From positions 1 through 64,000 of the forward strand of contig NZ_FQUP01000009.1 in assembly GCF_900129325.1 (NCBI RefSeq): DNA of 64,000 bases, written 5' to 3'. This stretch comes from Kaistia soli DSM 19436 (GTDB taxonomy: Bacteria; Pseudomonadota; Alphaproteobacteria; Rhizobiales; Kaistiaceae). Below the pieces are notes generated by a model. That model was not told where the DNA came from and did no database searches. It worked only from the letters and a program-made list of their open reading frames with translations. Shown here piece by piece: positions 18,186 to 27,719 of the stretch (within the stretch, counting starts at the first letter, position 1; each line of letters starts with the position of its first letter). The translations under genes were made by a program, and so were the position numbers.

Positions 18186-19507
18186 GGGGATCGCCCGATC
18201 TTGAGATCGTCAAACCAGATCTTTCCACGCAGCTCCAGTTCGCTGCGAATGCGCGCAGGAACGACCAGTTGGAGCAGCTGGTAGTCGCAGCCGGCCTCGG
18301 GAATCACGACCGGAAAGCTGAAGTCGGACCAGTCGCTCGATCCGAGGAAAGCAGCCGACGATCCATTCGGCGTCAGCGCGCTTCCGCTGACGCAGACGAG
18401 CTGCCATTGGACGCCTCGTGCACCTTTTAGTTCCGACATCCGGACCTTTCCGGAGACCTGATAGGCACCGGGATCGAGGATCAGAACCTGCTGGACGTTC
18501 TGGAACTCCGCCGGAGCCACGAACGTCACCTCGAGCGATGTCGCGCCGCTAGCGCTCGTCGACGTGTCAAAGGCGATATCGGCGCCGGACGTTCCCTTGA
18601 TCTGCCACCCAAAGGGCGGCAACAGCGCCGGATCCTCGAAATCGCCATTGTTCAGATACCCGAGCCGCTCCATAGCGTCGGCGGGTAGAAGGCTCGCCCA
18701 TGTCGCAAAGGCTGCACGGCTCTGGCCGCTGCCGATCAGGCGCTGCAGATAGGCCTGCCAGGCCGAGCCTGCTGGGGGAACATCGCCCAGTCTGTCCGCG
18801 AGGTCGGGAAACGCCGTTCCGGGCCCCTTCTGGGCGAGCGCAGTGAGGAACGATCCGCGCCAAAGCGGGCGCCGCTGAAGACCGGCGACGATCAGATCGG
18901 CGTTGTCGGCCTCTCCCGAGAGGGAGACCAGATGGTCGATCAATGCGGCACGCAGCGGGATATAGGTGTTCAGGCTGTTGTCCGGTCCGACGATGATATT
19001 CAGGATCAGCGTGGCCGTCCGAATGGTCGCCTTCTGGTCGTTGTTCCGTATATAGCCGTCCAGGTCGTGGTACAGCGTCGTCAGGTTGCGGTTCGTTAAG
19101 TCCCTGACGTGCCGGTAGATCGCGTCGACTTCGGCGGTGCCGCCGCTCTGTGCCTTGATGGATGCGGTGTTCACCAGCGCGTCGACATTCAACGGACTGA
19201 CGACCAGCGCCTGGCGGAGAAGATCGAGAGCGCCGGCCGGATCCGACTCCTTGAGATCCTGCGCGCCGTCGAGAAAATGCGCCGTTCCGTCGGCAGCGAA
19301 ATAGGGACGATCCGGATCGGCCGGGACATCGCTGGCGTATTGGCGCGTGATTGCGAAGGCGGCGACAATCGTGAGCAGACCTGCGAGCAACGGCCAGATG
19401 AATCCGGCGGACCGGGTTCCTGAGGATCGCGATTTTCTGGACGACGAAGAACGGCGACGGCGGCTTGTGCCCGTCGCGCTGTGGTCGTTCAGTTCCGATG
19501 ATGACAT
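18182..19507 (-). CDS. Membrane-anchored TPR-like protein with C-terminal beta domain
   Basis: This 441-residue protein begins with a very basic, Ser/Arg-rich cytoplasmic tail (residues 1-35), then one transmembrane segment (FIWPLLAGLLTIVAAFAI, about 37-55). The periplasmic part contains TPR-like helices (DLKESDPAGALDLLRQALVVSPLNVDAL, about 85-110). The C-terminal part from NGDFEDPALLPPFGWQI (about residue 290) to the end looks like a jelly-roll carbohydrate-binding module. It is coupled by an ATGA overlap to the polymerase/ligase gene. A role as a periplasmic co-factor that holds nascent glycan or a partner protein is plausible but inferred. I do not recognise a named family. Confidence 0.7.
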   Translation of the reverse strand: MSSSELNDHSATGTSRRRRSSSSRKSRSSGTRSAGFIWPLLAGLLTIVAAFAITRQYASDVPADPDRPYFAADGTAHFLDGAQDLKESDPAGALDLLRQALVVSPLNVDALVNTASIKAQSGGTAEVDAIYRHVRDLTNRNLTTLYHDLDGYIRNNDQKATIRTATLILNIIVGPDNSLNTYIPLRAALIDHLVSLSGEADNADLIVAGLQRRPLWRGSFLTALAQKGPGTAFPDLADRLGDVPPAGSAWQAYLQRLIGSGQSRAAFATWASLLPADAMERLGYLNNGDFEDPALLPPFGWQIKGTSGADIAFDTSTSASGATSLEVTFVAPAEFQNVQQVLILDPGAYQVSGKVRMSELKGARGVQWQLVCVSGSALTPNGSSAAFLGSSDWSDFSFPVVIPEAGCDYQLLQLVVPARIRSELELRGKIWFDDLKIGRSP

Positions 19508-19899
19508 GGCACCGTTGCCAGCTAGACCGTCAAGGATCGCGGGTGCCGTGGCACCGGCATCATGAGTCCGACGAAATCAGTCTGCAGTGCGGCCGCACCC
19601 GCAACGCGCGCTCGCGCGGCGACAGCACGCATGGACGCCCAGCTGGCGAACCTCGAAATCAAAACCACCCGACCGCGACCGAACGAGAGAACTGCTGAAG
19701 TGCCGTCCAAATTAGTCATCCAGCGGCCTTTTTAGCTTCGAGCCTCGACGATGCGCCATGTTCGCATGCTGCGGTTTCAAGTTCAACGAAGCCCCGCCCG
19801 CCCACCGGCCTCGCTGCCGATGAATGCGCTCCAGGTAAGACCATCGCCGGTCCTGACGCGAGGAGCCGCTTCGAATTCCACAATCGCGCAACGCCCGAT
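19508..19899. other. Non-coding or decayed stretch behind lolD
   Basis: Nothing here matches a family I know. Two short minus-strand frames (19716-19922 and 19522-19719) are linked by an ATGA overlap at 19716-19719 but their translations have no recognisable motif. Together with the broken TM2-like remnant just upstream, the region looks like decaying sequence rather than a functional gene. Confidence 0.4.
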
Positions 19900-20054
19900 T
19901 CAGCGTTGCAAGGCCGCTGCATAATCGGCGCTCACCAGATCCTGCCGGGCGCGGACCATGCCAGCAATCAGGAATACATCGCGCAGGATGAAGACGAAGC
20001 CGAATTGGCGATGCGGGCATCAATCAGCAGTTTCTGCTCGGTTGCACGGCTCAC
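19900..20054 (-). pseudogene. Remnant of a TM2-domain protein gene
   Basis: A GTG at 20054 overlaps the lolD stop as GTGA and opens the frame [17 protein letters not shown], which looks like the cytoplasmic N-terminus of small TM2-domain proteins. After 17 codons the similarity moves to another frame: FGFVFILRDVFLIAGMVRARQ and on to a TGA at 19900-19902, which looks like the last membrane helix and tail (LFLIPGMVR-like). The central part with the first helix and the GAHRFY-type turn is missing. I therefore read it as a gene broken by an internal deletion with frameshift. The assignment rests on short stretches compared from memory. Confidence 0.5.
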
Positions 20055-20779
20055 AATTCCACCACCTTGCCGGCCTGAAGCGTGATCCGGCGGTCCATGC
20101 GTTCCGCCAGCTCCATATTGTGCGTCACAATGAGCGCCGCGAGGCCGGAGGCTCGCACCAGCGCCGCCAGCGCATCGAACACATAGTGCGCAGTCGTCGG
20201 ATCGAGATTGCCGGTCGGCTCGTCGGCGAGCAACAGGCGCGGTGCATTGGCAACGGCGCGCGCGATCGCGACGCGCTGCTGCTCACCGCCCGAGAGTTCG
20301 GACGGTCGATGCTGGATACGGTCCCCAAGGCGCATATAGGACAACAGTTCCTTCGCGCGCCTGGCGGCCTCCGGTTTCGATAGGCCGCGGATCAGCTGCG
20401 GCATCATCACATTCTCAAGGGCCGAGAATTCGGGCAGCAGGTGATGGAACTGGTAGACAAAGCCGATCTTCATGCGCCGGATCGCCGTGCGCTCTGCGTC
20501 GCTGGCAACGCTCACCGGCACCTCGTCGATCAGCACCTCGCCCTTGTCGGGCTTTTCGAGCAGCCCCGCGATGTGGAGAAGCGTCGACTTGCCGGCTCCC
20601 GAGGGCGCCGCAAGCGCGACCAGTTCTCCTGGCGCGACGGCAAGCTCCGCGCCATCGAGAATGCTGAGACGGCCCGCGCCTTCGCGAAAATGGCGCTCGA
20701 TGCCCTTGAGGCGCAGGACCGGCGGCGGGGCGGCGCGACGCTCGATGCGCCTGTCCGTGGTGGTCGTTGGCTGGCTCAT
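20051..20779 (-). CDS. lolD: Lipoprotein-releasing ABC transporter ATP-binding protein
   Basis: A 242-residue ABC ATPase of the LolD/MacB type. Walker A is APSGAGKST (about residue 58), the Q-loop is [18 protein letters not shown], the signature is [14 protein letters not shown] (about 163), and Walker B is [13 protein letters not shown]. The FHHLLPEF stretch is diagnostic for LolD. With the permease gene directly upstream it forms the inner-membrane complex that releases lipoproteins for sorting to the outer membrane. The genes overlap by four bases (ATGA, 20776-20779), permease first. Confidence 0.96.
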   Translation of the reverse strand: MSQPTTTTDRRIERRAAPPPVLRLKGIERHFREGAGRLSILDGAELAVAPGELVALAAPSGAGKSTLLHIAGLLEKPDKGEVLIDEVPVSVASDAERTAIRRMKIGFVYQFHHLLPEFSALENVMMPQLIRGLSKPEAARRAKELLSYMRLGDRIQHRPSELSGGEQQRVAIARAVANAPRLLLADEPTGNLDPTTAHYVFDALAALVRASGLAALIVTHNMELAERMDRRITLQAGKVVEL

Positions 20780-22044
20780 TCGTATCGCAGTGCCTCAACG
20801 GGATCGAGCCGGGCGGCGCGCCAGGCGGGATAGATAGTGGCGAGATAGGAAAGGATCAGCGCCATCAGCACGATGCTGGTGACCTCGGTCCCGTCCATCT
20901 TCGCCGGCAGGCGCGAAAGGAAATAAAGCTCGGGCGAGAAAATCTCCGTCCGCGTCAGCCAGGACACGAACTGGCGGATGGATTCGACATTCCAGCAGAC
21001 GATGGTCCCGAGAATGACGCCGAACAGCGTGCCAAAGGTGCCGATCGCCGCGCCTGTGATGAAGAACACTCTGAGGATTGCCCCGCGCGTCGCGCCCATC
21101 GTCCTCAGAATCGCGATGTCATGCCCCTTGTCCTTCACCAGCATGGTGAGGCCGGAAATGATGTTGAGCGCCGCGACGAGGACGATCAGCGTCAGGATCA
21201 TGAACATCATGTTCCGCTCGACCTCGAGCGCCGAGAAGAACGTCATGTTGCGCTCGCGCCAGTCCGTCACGAGGACCGGCCGTCCCGCGGCGGTCTCGAT
21301 TGCCGATCGCAGCGCGCCGGTCTGCTCCGGATCATCGAGATAGATCTCGACCGCCGTCGCCTTGTCGTCCTGGTTGAAATAGAGCTGTGCCTCGGAAAAC
21401 GGCATGAAGACAAACGAGGAGTCGTATTCCGACATGCCGATCTCGAAGATGGCATTGATCGGGTAGGCCTTGACGCGCGGGGTCACGCCCATCGGCGTCA
21501 CCGCGCCGCGCGGCGAGACCAGCGTGATCTTGTCGCCGATCGTCAGCCCGAGTGCTGTCGCGAGCCGCGTGCCGATCGCGACGCCGCCGGCGGTGTCAAA
21601 ATTGTCCAGCGTTCCCTGCCGGATATTGGACGACATGCCGGGCAGGCTCGGCAGATCCTGCGCGCGCACGCCGCGCACCAGGGCGCCGCTCGAATTGCTG
21701 GCGCCGGATGCGAGCACTTGGCCCTCGACGAATGGAATCGCCGCCTTGACGCCTTTCACCATCGCGATGCGGCTGGCGACATCGGCGAAGTCAGTAAACG
21801 GCGTATCCGTCGGCTGGACGATCATGTGACCGTTGACGCCGAGAATCTTGCCGATCAGTTCGCCGCGAAATCCGTTCATCACCGCCATCACGATGATCAG
21901 CGTCGCAACGCCGAGCATGATGCCGATGAACGAGAAGCCGGCGATGATCGAGATGAACGTCTCGCGGCGACGGGCGCGCAGATAGCGCCCGGCGAGCATC
22001 CATTCAAACGGTGAAAACGGCCTCGTGCCTGTCGGCTCCGCCAT
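20776..22044 (-). CDS. lolC: Lipoprotein-releasing ABC transporter permease
   Basis: This 422-residue membrane protein has the LolC/LolE build: an N-terminal [35 protein letters not shown] with the first membrane segment, a large periplasmic domain (about residues 50-265), then three membrane segments with [28 protein letters not shown], the conserved coupling region of the FtsX-like family. Only one permease gene is present. That is normal in many alphaproteobacteria, where a single LolC/E-type subunit (often called LolF) replaces the pair, so the symbol is a convenience. It is coupled to lolD by overlap and lies behind proS on the same strand. Confidence 0.93.
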   Translation of the reverse strand: MAEPTGTRPFSPFEWMLAGRYLRARRRETFISIIAGFSFIGIMLGVATLIIVMAVMNGFRGELIGKILGVNGHMIVQPTDTPFTDFADVASRIAMVKGVKAAIPFVEGQVLASGASNSSGALVRGVRAQDLPSLPGMSSNIRQGTLDNFDTAGGVAIGTRLATALGLTIGDKITLVSPRGAVTPMGVTPRVKAYPINAIFEIGMSEYDSSFVFMPFSEAQLYFNQDDKATAVEIYLDDPEQTGALRSAIETAAGRPVLVTDWRERNMTFFSALEVERNMMFMILTLIVLVAALNIISGLTMLVKDKGHDIAILRTMGATRGAILRVFFITGAAIGTFGTLFGVILGTIVCWNVESIRQFVSWLTRTEIFSPELYFLSRLPAKMDGTEVTSIVLMALILSYLATIYPAWRAARLDPVEALRYE

Positions 22045-22106
22045 CGCAATCCTGTCCAGAGGGGCGCGGGAATCGCACCTTGCAGCCGACGGATGCCCGT
22101 CGCGGA

Positions 22107-23426
22107 TCAGCCCGCGACCAGCCGATTCACCGCAGCGTCGAGTGTAAGCGTTTCACGCTCGCCCGTCGCGCGCCGTTTCAGCTCGACCTCGCCATTCGCG
22201 AGACCTTTTGGACCGACGATCAGCTGCCAGGGCAGTCCGATCAGATCCATGGTCGCGAATTTGGCTCCAGCCCTGCCGTCGACATCATCGTAAAGGACTT
22301 CGATTCCGGCATTCATGAGGCGCTGATAAAGACCATCGCACGCCGCATCGGTATTGGCGTCGCCCGCCTTCAGATTGATGAGCCCGACCTGGTAAGGCGC
22401 GATGCTCGAAGGCCAGATGATACCGGCATCGTCATGGCTCGCCTCGATCACGGCAGCCACGAGCCGCGACACGCCGATTCCGTACGATCCCATATGGACG
22501 TCATGGTCGGCACCGTCGGGTCCGCTCACCTTGGCGCCGAGCGGCGTCGAATATTTGGTGCCGAAATAGAAGACCTGGCCGACCTCGATGCCGCGGGCCT
22601 CGAGCCGGCGATCTTCGGGGATCGCTTCGAACGCAGACTTGTCGTGCATCTCCTCGGTCGCGGCATATTTCGTCGTCCAAGCCGAGACGATCGGCGTCAG
22701 GTCGCCCGAGAAGTCCGTATCGGCGCCGGGGACGGGCGCGTCGAGCGCCTCCTTGTCGAGGAACACAGCGCTTTCACCGGTCGCGGCCAGCACGATGAAC
22801 TCATGCGTTGCATCGCCGCCGATCGGGCCTGAATCGGCGCGCATCGGAATCGCCTTGACGCCGAGCCGGTCGAACGTGCGCAGATACGCAACGAACATGC
22901 GGTTATAGGAGCGGCGGGCGGCGGCCTCGTCGATGTCGAAGGAATAGGCATCCTTCATCAGGAATTCGCGGCCGCGCATCACGCCGAAGCGGGGGCGTAC
23001 CTCGTCCCGAAACTTCCACTGGATATGGTAGAGATTGAGCGGCAGCTCCTTGTAGGAGCGCACATAGCTGCGGAAGATGTCGGTGATCATCTCCTCATTG
23101 GTCGGGCCGTAGAGCATTTCGCGCTCGTGACGGTCCTTGATGCGCAGCATCTCCTTGCCATAGTCGTCGTAACGCCCACTTTCGCGCCACAGGTCCGCCG
23201 ACTGCAGCGTCGGCATCAGAACCTCGATCGCGCCGGCGCGATCCTGCTCTTCACGAACGATACGCTCGATATTCGCAAGCACCCGCTTGCCGAGCGGCAG
23301 CCAGGAATAGATGCCCGCGGCCTGCTGGCGAATGAGACCGGCGCGCAGCATCAGGCGGTGGGAGACGATCTCCGCTTCCTTGGGCGTGTCGCGCAGCGTG
23401 GGCAGGAAAGAGCGGGAAAGGCGCAT
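22107..23426 (-). CDS. proS: Prolyl-tRNA synthetase
   Basis: A 439-residue class II aminoacyl-tRNA synthetase. Class II motif 1 lies in [25 protein letters not shown], motif 2 in [26 protein letters not shown], and motif 3 in [21 protein letters not shown]. It is of the short form without the large editing insertion, which is the usual alphaproteobacterial type of about 440 residues. The start at 23426 ([20 protein letters not shown]) matches the family. The frame continues upstream to 23558 with a hydrophobic stretch not belonging to ProRS. It charges tRNA-Pro in the cytoplasm. Confidence 0.97.
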   Translation of the reverse strand: MRLSRSFLPTLRDTPKEAEIVSHRLMLRAGLIRQQAAGIYSWLPLGKRVLANIERIVREEQDRAGAIEVLMPTLQSADLWRESGRYDDYGKEMLRIKDRHEREMLYGPTNEEMITDIFRSYVRSYKELPLNLYHIQWKFRDEVRPRFGVMRGREFLMKDAYSFDIDEAAARRSYNRMFVAYLRTFDRLGVKAIPMRADSGPIGGDATHEFIVLAATGESAVFLDKEALDAPVPGADTDFSGDLTPIVSAWTTKYAATEEMHDKSAFEAIPEDRRLEARGIEVGQVFYFGTKYSTPLGAKVSGPDGADHDVHMGSYGIGVSRLVAAVIEASHDDAGIIWPSSIAPYQVGLINLKAGDANTDAACDGLYQRLMNAGIEVLYDDVDGRAGAKFATMDLIGLPWQLIVGPKGLANGEVELKRRATGERETLTLDAAVNRLVAG

Positions 23427-23694
23427 CAGGAAAAGGCTCCGGGCGAGTCGAACGGCCGACATCAAGCAATAAACGACGGCGATTACAAGGAGAACCGGGC
23501 AAATGCGAAGGGTAACTGGCAAGGAATGCAGCAGTCTCCGCAGCTTGCCGCGACGCACTGGAATGAAGGCGCCGCACCATCCGAAAGCATGTTTTACTAA
23601 GGTCAGTCATGCTGTCGCAAAAAAAGTGGGCGACGGTTGCACAAATTGATGACAAGGCCTTCGGCATTGGATAACGTCCCGGACCATAAGAAAG

Positions 23695-23897
23695 GGATCG
23701 GCAAGTTTAAGCACGGTCCCACCAACAGGCATCGCGGTCTAAGTCTTGGGAGGAAGCTCCCCTTCTGGCGCGCCGTAAGGCTGCAGCCGCCGGGTTCGAA
23801 TAATCAATTCGAATGCCCTCGGGCACAAAGCCCGGCACGGAAGGGGTAGAACGCGAACTATATAAAGCAAGGCTCGCGAGGGCCTTGCTTTTTTTAT
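23695..23897 (+). ncRNA. Candidate small RNA with three hairpins and terminator
   Basis: This stretch carries successive inverted repeats on one strand: GGGAG/CTCCC around a GAAG loop (about 23749-23762), CGAAT/ATTCG around AATCA (about 23798-23812), CGGGC/GCCCG around ACAAA (about 23819-23833), and a final 9-bp terminator stem with T-run. No open frame with a ribosome site is present. It is not a tRNA, tmRNA, SRP RNA, RNase P RNA or 6S RNA by the landmarks I could look for. The 5' end is not fixed; a TTGATG box at 23646 may be a -35 element. A cis-acting leader is less likely because transcription should stop 260 bases before the next gene. Confidence 0.5.
23865..23897 (+). terminator. Intrinsic terminator
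   Basis: AAGCAAGGC (23865-23873) pairs perfectly with GCCTTGCTT (23882-23890) across an 8-base loop and is followed directly by TTTTTATT. This is the best intrinsic terminator in the window. There is no protein gene immediately upstream on this strand, which supports a transcribed non-coding RNA. Confidence 0.85.
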
Positions 23898-24158
23898 TGT
23901 CCGTTCGATGGCCCATCAACTTAACCTATCCTTCGGACTTGCTTGCGAGCCGCCGTCCGGGGCGCCCTGATCGTTCAGGAATCAGCCGGTTGTATCATCG
24001 GCGGAAGCCCGCCAGCCTTGCGCGCTCGATGGCCGCGGAAGGCCGGTTCGGACGACGGCTTCTTTCGAGGCAAACGCTGCCGAATATCTGGCCTTTGCAG
24101 CCTCTCGCCGCCATTCCATCCTCGCGATGCGACACGATGCGAATGGGATCCTTGAGAC

Positions 24159-25466
24159 ATGGCGGGTAATCGTTTTCACCTCGGCTGGTTCACGACCTTT
24201 GGGATCGACGAATGGAACGACCCATTCGCCTCCGGCGGGAAACCCTGGGACGGTGCCTTCTATGTCGAGATGGCGAAGGCGCTGGAGCGCGCCTGCTTCG
24301 ACTACATCATGTTCGAAGACACCCTGATGCTGCCCGAAGCCTGGGGCGGGACCACGGAGGCCTATCTCAAATCCGCGATCATGGTGCCGAAGCACGATCC
24401 CCTGCCCCTCGCGGCGCTGATCTCGGCTGCGACCAAGCAGCTCGGCGTCGTCACGACAATGTCGACGCTCGCCTATCCGCCCTTTCTTCTCGCCCGCCTC
24501 GCGGCGACGATGGATCATATCTCCGGCGGACGCTTTGGCTGGAACATTGTCACGTCGGGCGAGGACACGGCGGCGCAGAATTTCGGGCTCGAAAAGCTCC
24601 CGCCGCGCGAACTGCGGTACGACATGGCCGACGAATATATGCAGCTGGTCGGCCAGCTCTTTGGTTCGTGGGATCCCGATTCGATCGTCATGGATCGCGA
24701 AACCGACACCTATGCGGATTTCAGCAAGGTGCGGCCGATCCATTTCAAGGGCCAGTATTTCTCATCGCGCGGGCCGCTGAACACCGCGCCCATGCCGCAG
24801 GGACGTCCGACTTATGTCCAGGCTGGCGGCTCTCCGAAGGGGCGGGCCTTCGCGGCGAAATATGCCGATTCTATCATCGCCACGGCTAACGGCATCGAGG
24901 GGATGAAGGCCTATCGCGATGATGTCCGCGCGCGGGCGGCTGCGATCGGGCGTAACCCGGACGAGATCAAGATCCTGTTCCTCGCCGCACCGATCCTCGC
25001 CGACACAGTCGAGGAAGCGCGAGCGAAAACAGAGCGGGCCGTGAACGCGCCTGGATTCGTCCAGCGGGTCCTGGCTCTTTTTGGTTCCTTCACGGACATC
25101 GACTTTTCGACCTACGACCTCGACAAGCCGCTGCCGGAAAAGCTGGTGACGAATGGCGAGCAGGGCTCGCTCGACAAGTTTCAGCAATGGGGGTCGGGCA
25201 AGACGCTGCGCCAGCTTGCCATCGATGGCGGTATGTCCGGATCGGTCGAACTGATCGGCACGCCCGAAACGGCGGCCGAACGCATGGGCGAGGTCATGGA
25301 GGCCGTCGGCGGCGATGGCTTCCTCATCACGGCACCGTTTCATCGCATAAGCCGCCGCTACATCACCGAAGTGACCGAGGGTCTCGTCCCCGCCCTACAG
25401 CGGCGTGGACTCGTCCGGACGGCCTATACGCAGCCGACATTGCGCACGACCTTGAAGGAATTCTGA
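24159..25466 (+). CDS. FMN-dependent monooxygenase, NtaA/SnaA/DszA family
   Basis: A 435-residue bacterial-luciferase-like (LLM) flavin monooxygenase of the nitrilotriacetate monooxygenase branch. Evidence: FHLGWFTTFGIDEWNDPF at the N-terminus, LARLAATMDHISGGRFGWNIVTSGEDTAAQNFG (about residues 112-145), RYDMADEYMQLV, and PTYVQAGGSPKGRAFAAKYAD (about 220-240), which are conserved blocks of that branch. These enzymes use FMNH2 supplied by a separate reductase to oxidise amines, sulfones, aryl ethers or heterocycles. The substrate is not known; a lactonase and a DapA-like enzyme lie next to it. It faces away from the proS spacer. Confidence 0.92.
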   Translation: MAGNRFHLGWFTTFGIDEWNDPFASGGKPWDGAFYVEMAKALERACFDYIMFEDTLMLPEAWGGTTEAYLKSAIMVPKHDPLPLAALISAATKQLGVVTTMSTLAYPPFLLARLAATMDHISGGRFGWNIVTSGEDTAAQNFGLEKLPPRELRYDMADEYMQLVGQLFGSWDPDSIVMDRETDTYADFSKVRPIHFKGQYFSSRGPLNTAPMPQGRPTYVQAGGSPKGRAFAAKYADSIIATANGIEGMKAYRDDVRARAAAIGRNPDEIKILFLAAPILADTVEEARAKTERAVNAPGFVQRVLALFGSFTDIDFSTYDLDKPLPEKLVTNGEQGSLDKFQQWGSGKTLRQLAIDGGMSGSVELIGTPETAAERMGEVMEAVGGDGFLITAPFHRISRRYITEVTEGLVPALQRRGLVRTAYTQPTLRTTLKEF

Positions 25467-25470
25467 GAGC

Positions 25471-25495
25471 GCGGCCGTGGATCGACCACGGCCGC
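25471..25495. terminator. Bidirectional terminator-like hairpin
   Basis: GCGGCCGTGG (25471-25480) and CCACGGCCGC (25486-25495) form a perfect 10-bp stem with loop ATCGA. It lies between the convergent monooxygenase and SMP-30 genes, 5 bases after one stop and 14 bases from the other. No T-run follows on either side. Confidence 0.6.
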
Positions 25496-25508
25496 CACAC
25501 GCCCTGCC

Positions 25509-26390
25509 CTAGACGTCGCGGAAGCGGAACGCCGGAACGCCTGCGACAAATGCGCGGCCCTTGAAGACAGTGCCCGACAACGGATAGCGCGCGAGCTGCT
25601 CCTCCGAACGGCCGTCCCTGAGGCTTGTGACGAACAGCGACTGTCCATCCGCGCCGCCGAAGCACGGCATCGTCGGCGCGGCGGGCACGTCGAAGCTTTC
25701 GACGAGCTTGCCATCCGGCTGATAGCGGTTGAGCTTCCCGGCCGAGATTCCTGCGCTCCAGAAATACCCGTCCATGTCTGCGGCGCCGCCATCCGGCCGC
25801 CCGATGGAATCATCGGGCTCGGCGATGCGCGTGCGCTCGGAGATTGCACCGGTCGCCGGATCGAACCGCCAGCGATCGATCCAGGGGCCCCTGGTGTCGG
25901 TGTGAAACATCGTGCGTCCGTCAGCCGTGAAGGCGAGGCCATTCGACGCCTTGATGCCGTCCACCTTGGCCTCGACCGCACCCTGCGCATCGACCCGGTA
26001 CAACACCGCGATCGCTGCGCGATCCGCCGCCTCGTTGATGCCGCCGACCCAGAAGGCACCGTCAGGGCCGACCTTGCCGTCATTGAGACGCACCGACGGC
26101 GTGTCAGCACCCACGGACGCCAGCGGCTGGCTCTGGCCGGTCGCCGGATCAAACAGCACCACGCTATGCTTCAACGCGACAACAAACCGTCCGCTCTCGC
26201 ATAGCCCGTATGAGGCGACGAGCTCGGGAAAGCGCCAGATATGCTCTTCGCCAGCCTTGAGGTCGACGCCGTGGATCTCGCCCTCCGGGATGTTGCAGAA
26301 GAGGATACGGTCGGTGCGGTCGTCATAGACGGGGCATTCCGCCAGCCTGTGAAGCGTGGGAATCAGCGGGCTGAGGCCGAGATCGTGCAT
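25509..26390 (-). CDS. SMP-30/gluconolactonase-like protein
   Basis: A 293-residue six-bladed beta-propeller of the SMP-30/gluconolactonase/LRE family. The metal ligands typical for this family are present: Glu in LAECPVYDDRTDRI (near residue 14), Asn in SNGLAFTADGRTMFHTDT (about 150), and Asp in GRPDGGAADMDGYFWSAG (about 200). The family hydrolyses sugar lactones in oxidative sugar pathways. The start at 26390 is chosen because similarity begins there; the open frame extends to 26531. It is divergent from the DapA-like gene, with a shared 159-base control region. Confidence 0.92.
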   Translation of the reverse strand: MHDLGLSPLIPTLHRLAECPVYDDRTDRILFCNIPEGEIHGVDLKAGEEHIWRFPELVASYGLCESGRFVVALKHSVVLFDPATGQSQPLASVGADTPSVRLNDGKVGPDGAFWVGGINEAADRAAIAVLYRVDAQGAVEAKVDGIKASNGLAFTADGRTMFHTDTRGPWIDRWRFDPATGAISERTRIAEPDDSIGRPDGGAADMDGYFWSAGISAGKLNRYQPDGKLVESFDVPAAPTMPCFGGADGQSLFVTSLRDGRSEEQLARYPLSGTVFKGRAFVAGVPAFRFRDV

Positions 26391-26549
26391 GGATCGGTTT
26401 CCTTGCGGGACAGGGGACGGACCATGCCATTTTGTCAGCCGGGCGTCGACCGCGGGCCACATTCTGCCCACGCACATATCGTTCGCCCGATTGACGCCGG
26501 ACCATGCGAAGCCGCAAGCTCGGGAAGCCAAAGGCAGGGGAGAGGCGCC

Positions 26550-27482
26550 ATGAAAACCGATCCGGTCGAGCCCGCCGATCTGGCGCGGTCCGTCATCAGC
26601 GTGCCGCCGCTGCCGCGCCTGGCCAGCGGATCACTATCCGCTGATGAGACGGCACGCCTCATCGACTGGCTCGTGGCCGGCGGTGTCTCGACATTCCTCT
26701 TCGGCGGCAACGCCAATCTCTACAATATGGGCGTTCGCGAGTTCGGCGCGCTGCTCGATCTGCTCGAATATGTCACGCCGGATGACGGCTGGACGATTCC
26801 CTCAATCGGCGCCGACTATGGCAAGGCGAGCGACCAGCTCGACGCACTCCGCGAGCGCGACTTTCCGACCGCGATGTTGCTGCCAGCTAGCGCGGCAACC
26901 ACTCCGGCCGGTGTCGCGACGGGGCTGCGCCGCCTCGCCGATCGCTATGGGCGGCCGCTCGTCGCGTATGTGCGAAATGAGGGTTATCTCGCCCCGCGTG
27001 ATCTCGCGGCGCTGTTCGAGGATGGCGCAATCTGCGCGCTGAAATATGCGATCGTACACACCAACCCGGCCGTCGATGCAACTTTGTCGGCGATGCTCGA
27101 CGCCGTCGGCTCGGCGGAGCGGATCGTCAGCGGCATCGGCGAGCGGCCGGTGATCGCCCATCTTGGCGAGTTCGGCCTTGCAGGCTTCACGTCAGGATCG
27201 GTGTGCATCGCCCCGCACCTGTCGACCGCGATCCTGCATGCGCTGAAAGGCGGCGACAGTCACGCGGCGGCGGAACTCCGCGCCCATTTCCTGCCGCTCG
27301 AAGATCTGCGTGATGCTTATTCGCCGATCCGGGTGCTGCATGAGGCCGTCCGCCTCGCCGAGATCGCCGAAACCGGGCCGCTGGCACCGTTCCTCGCCAA
27401 TATCGATGATGCATCGACGTTGGCCGAGATCGAGACGGCATCGAAGCGTCTTCGCGCTGTCAGCAAGCGGCACAGCGGCTGA
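26550..27482 (+). CDS. DapA-family aldolase/dehydratase
   Basis: A 310-residue (beta/alpha)8 class I aldolase of the dihydrodipicolinate synthase/KDG-aldolase superfamily. The Schiff-base lysine is in AICALKYAIVH (Lys165), and the tyrosine that helps it is in RPLVAYVRNEGY (Tyr140); the spacing fits DHDPS. The usual substrate-binding GTTGE-type loop is replaced by FLFGGNANLYNM. It is therefore not lysine biosynthesis but probably catabolism of a sugar acid or similar keto acid. A GGGGAGAG ribosome site lies before ATG 26550. The neighbouring SMP-30 protein and CUT2 transporter point to sugar degradation. Confidence 0.88.
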   Translation: MKTDPVEPADLARSVISVPPLPRLASGSLSADETARLIDWLVAGGVSTFLFGGNANLYNMGVREFGALLDLLEYVTPDDGWTIPSIGADYGKASDQLDALRERDFPTAMLLPASAATTPAGVATGLRRLADRYGRPLVAYVRNEGYLAPRDLAALFEDGAICALKYAIVHTNPAVDATLSAMLDAVGSAERIVSGIGERPVIAHLGEFGLAGFTSGSVCIAPHLSTAILHALKGGDSHAAAELRAHFLPLEDLRDAYSPIRVLHEAVRLAEIAETGPLAPFLANIDDASTLAEIETASKRLRAVSKRHSG

Positions 27483-27719
27483 ACTCTTCGATCGTTCTGC
27501 CGCGCCGCACAAGTTCTTCTCAAGACTGTGTGCGTCCGCACAGCAAAAATCCTGCAGCGCAAAAGATACCCGCGCCAAATGGGTAGTTTATCATACGAAT
27601 AACACCTTGGAATTTCTTGACCTCAACCGGAACGGCCGTTGCGGCACGCCAAACCCTTCAATATGCTGCGCCATCTCGGACGGGGAGGAAACGTCCGGGG
27701 ATCTTTCGGGAGGAAAAGA

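Larger units (their letters stand above)
23427..24158. other. 732-base spacer between proS and a monooxygenase gene
   Basis: No protein-coding gene is convincing here. The segment holds the proS promoter region (minus strand, near 23430-23600), a structured block at about 23695-23864 ending in an intrinsic terminator (23865-23897), and then about 260 bases without visible features up to the divergent monooxygenase gene. Confidence 0.6.

Noticed and set aside
20767-22014. 415-codon plus-strand frame opposite the lolC/E gene
   Set aside because: Asp/Arg/Glu/His-rich translation, and it fully covers the certain permease gene in antisense.
23767-23815. tRNA or tmRNA acceptor piece suggested by GGTTCGAAT
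   Set aside because: The T-arm-like bases are not flanked by a matching stem of five pairs, no acceptor stem or anticodon arm can be drawn, and no tag-peptide coding stretch was found.
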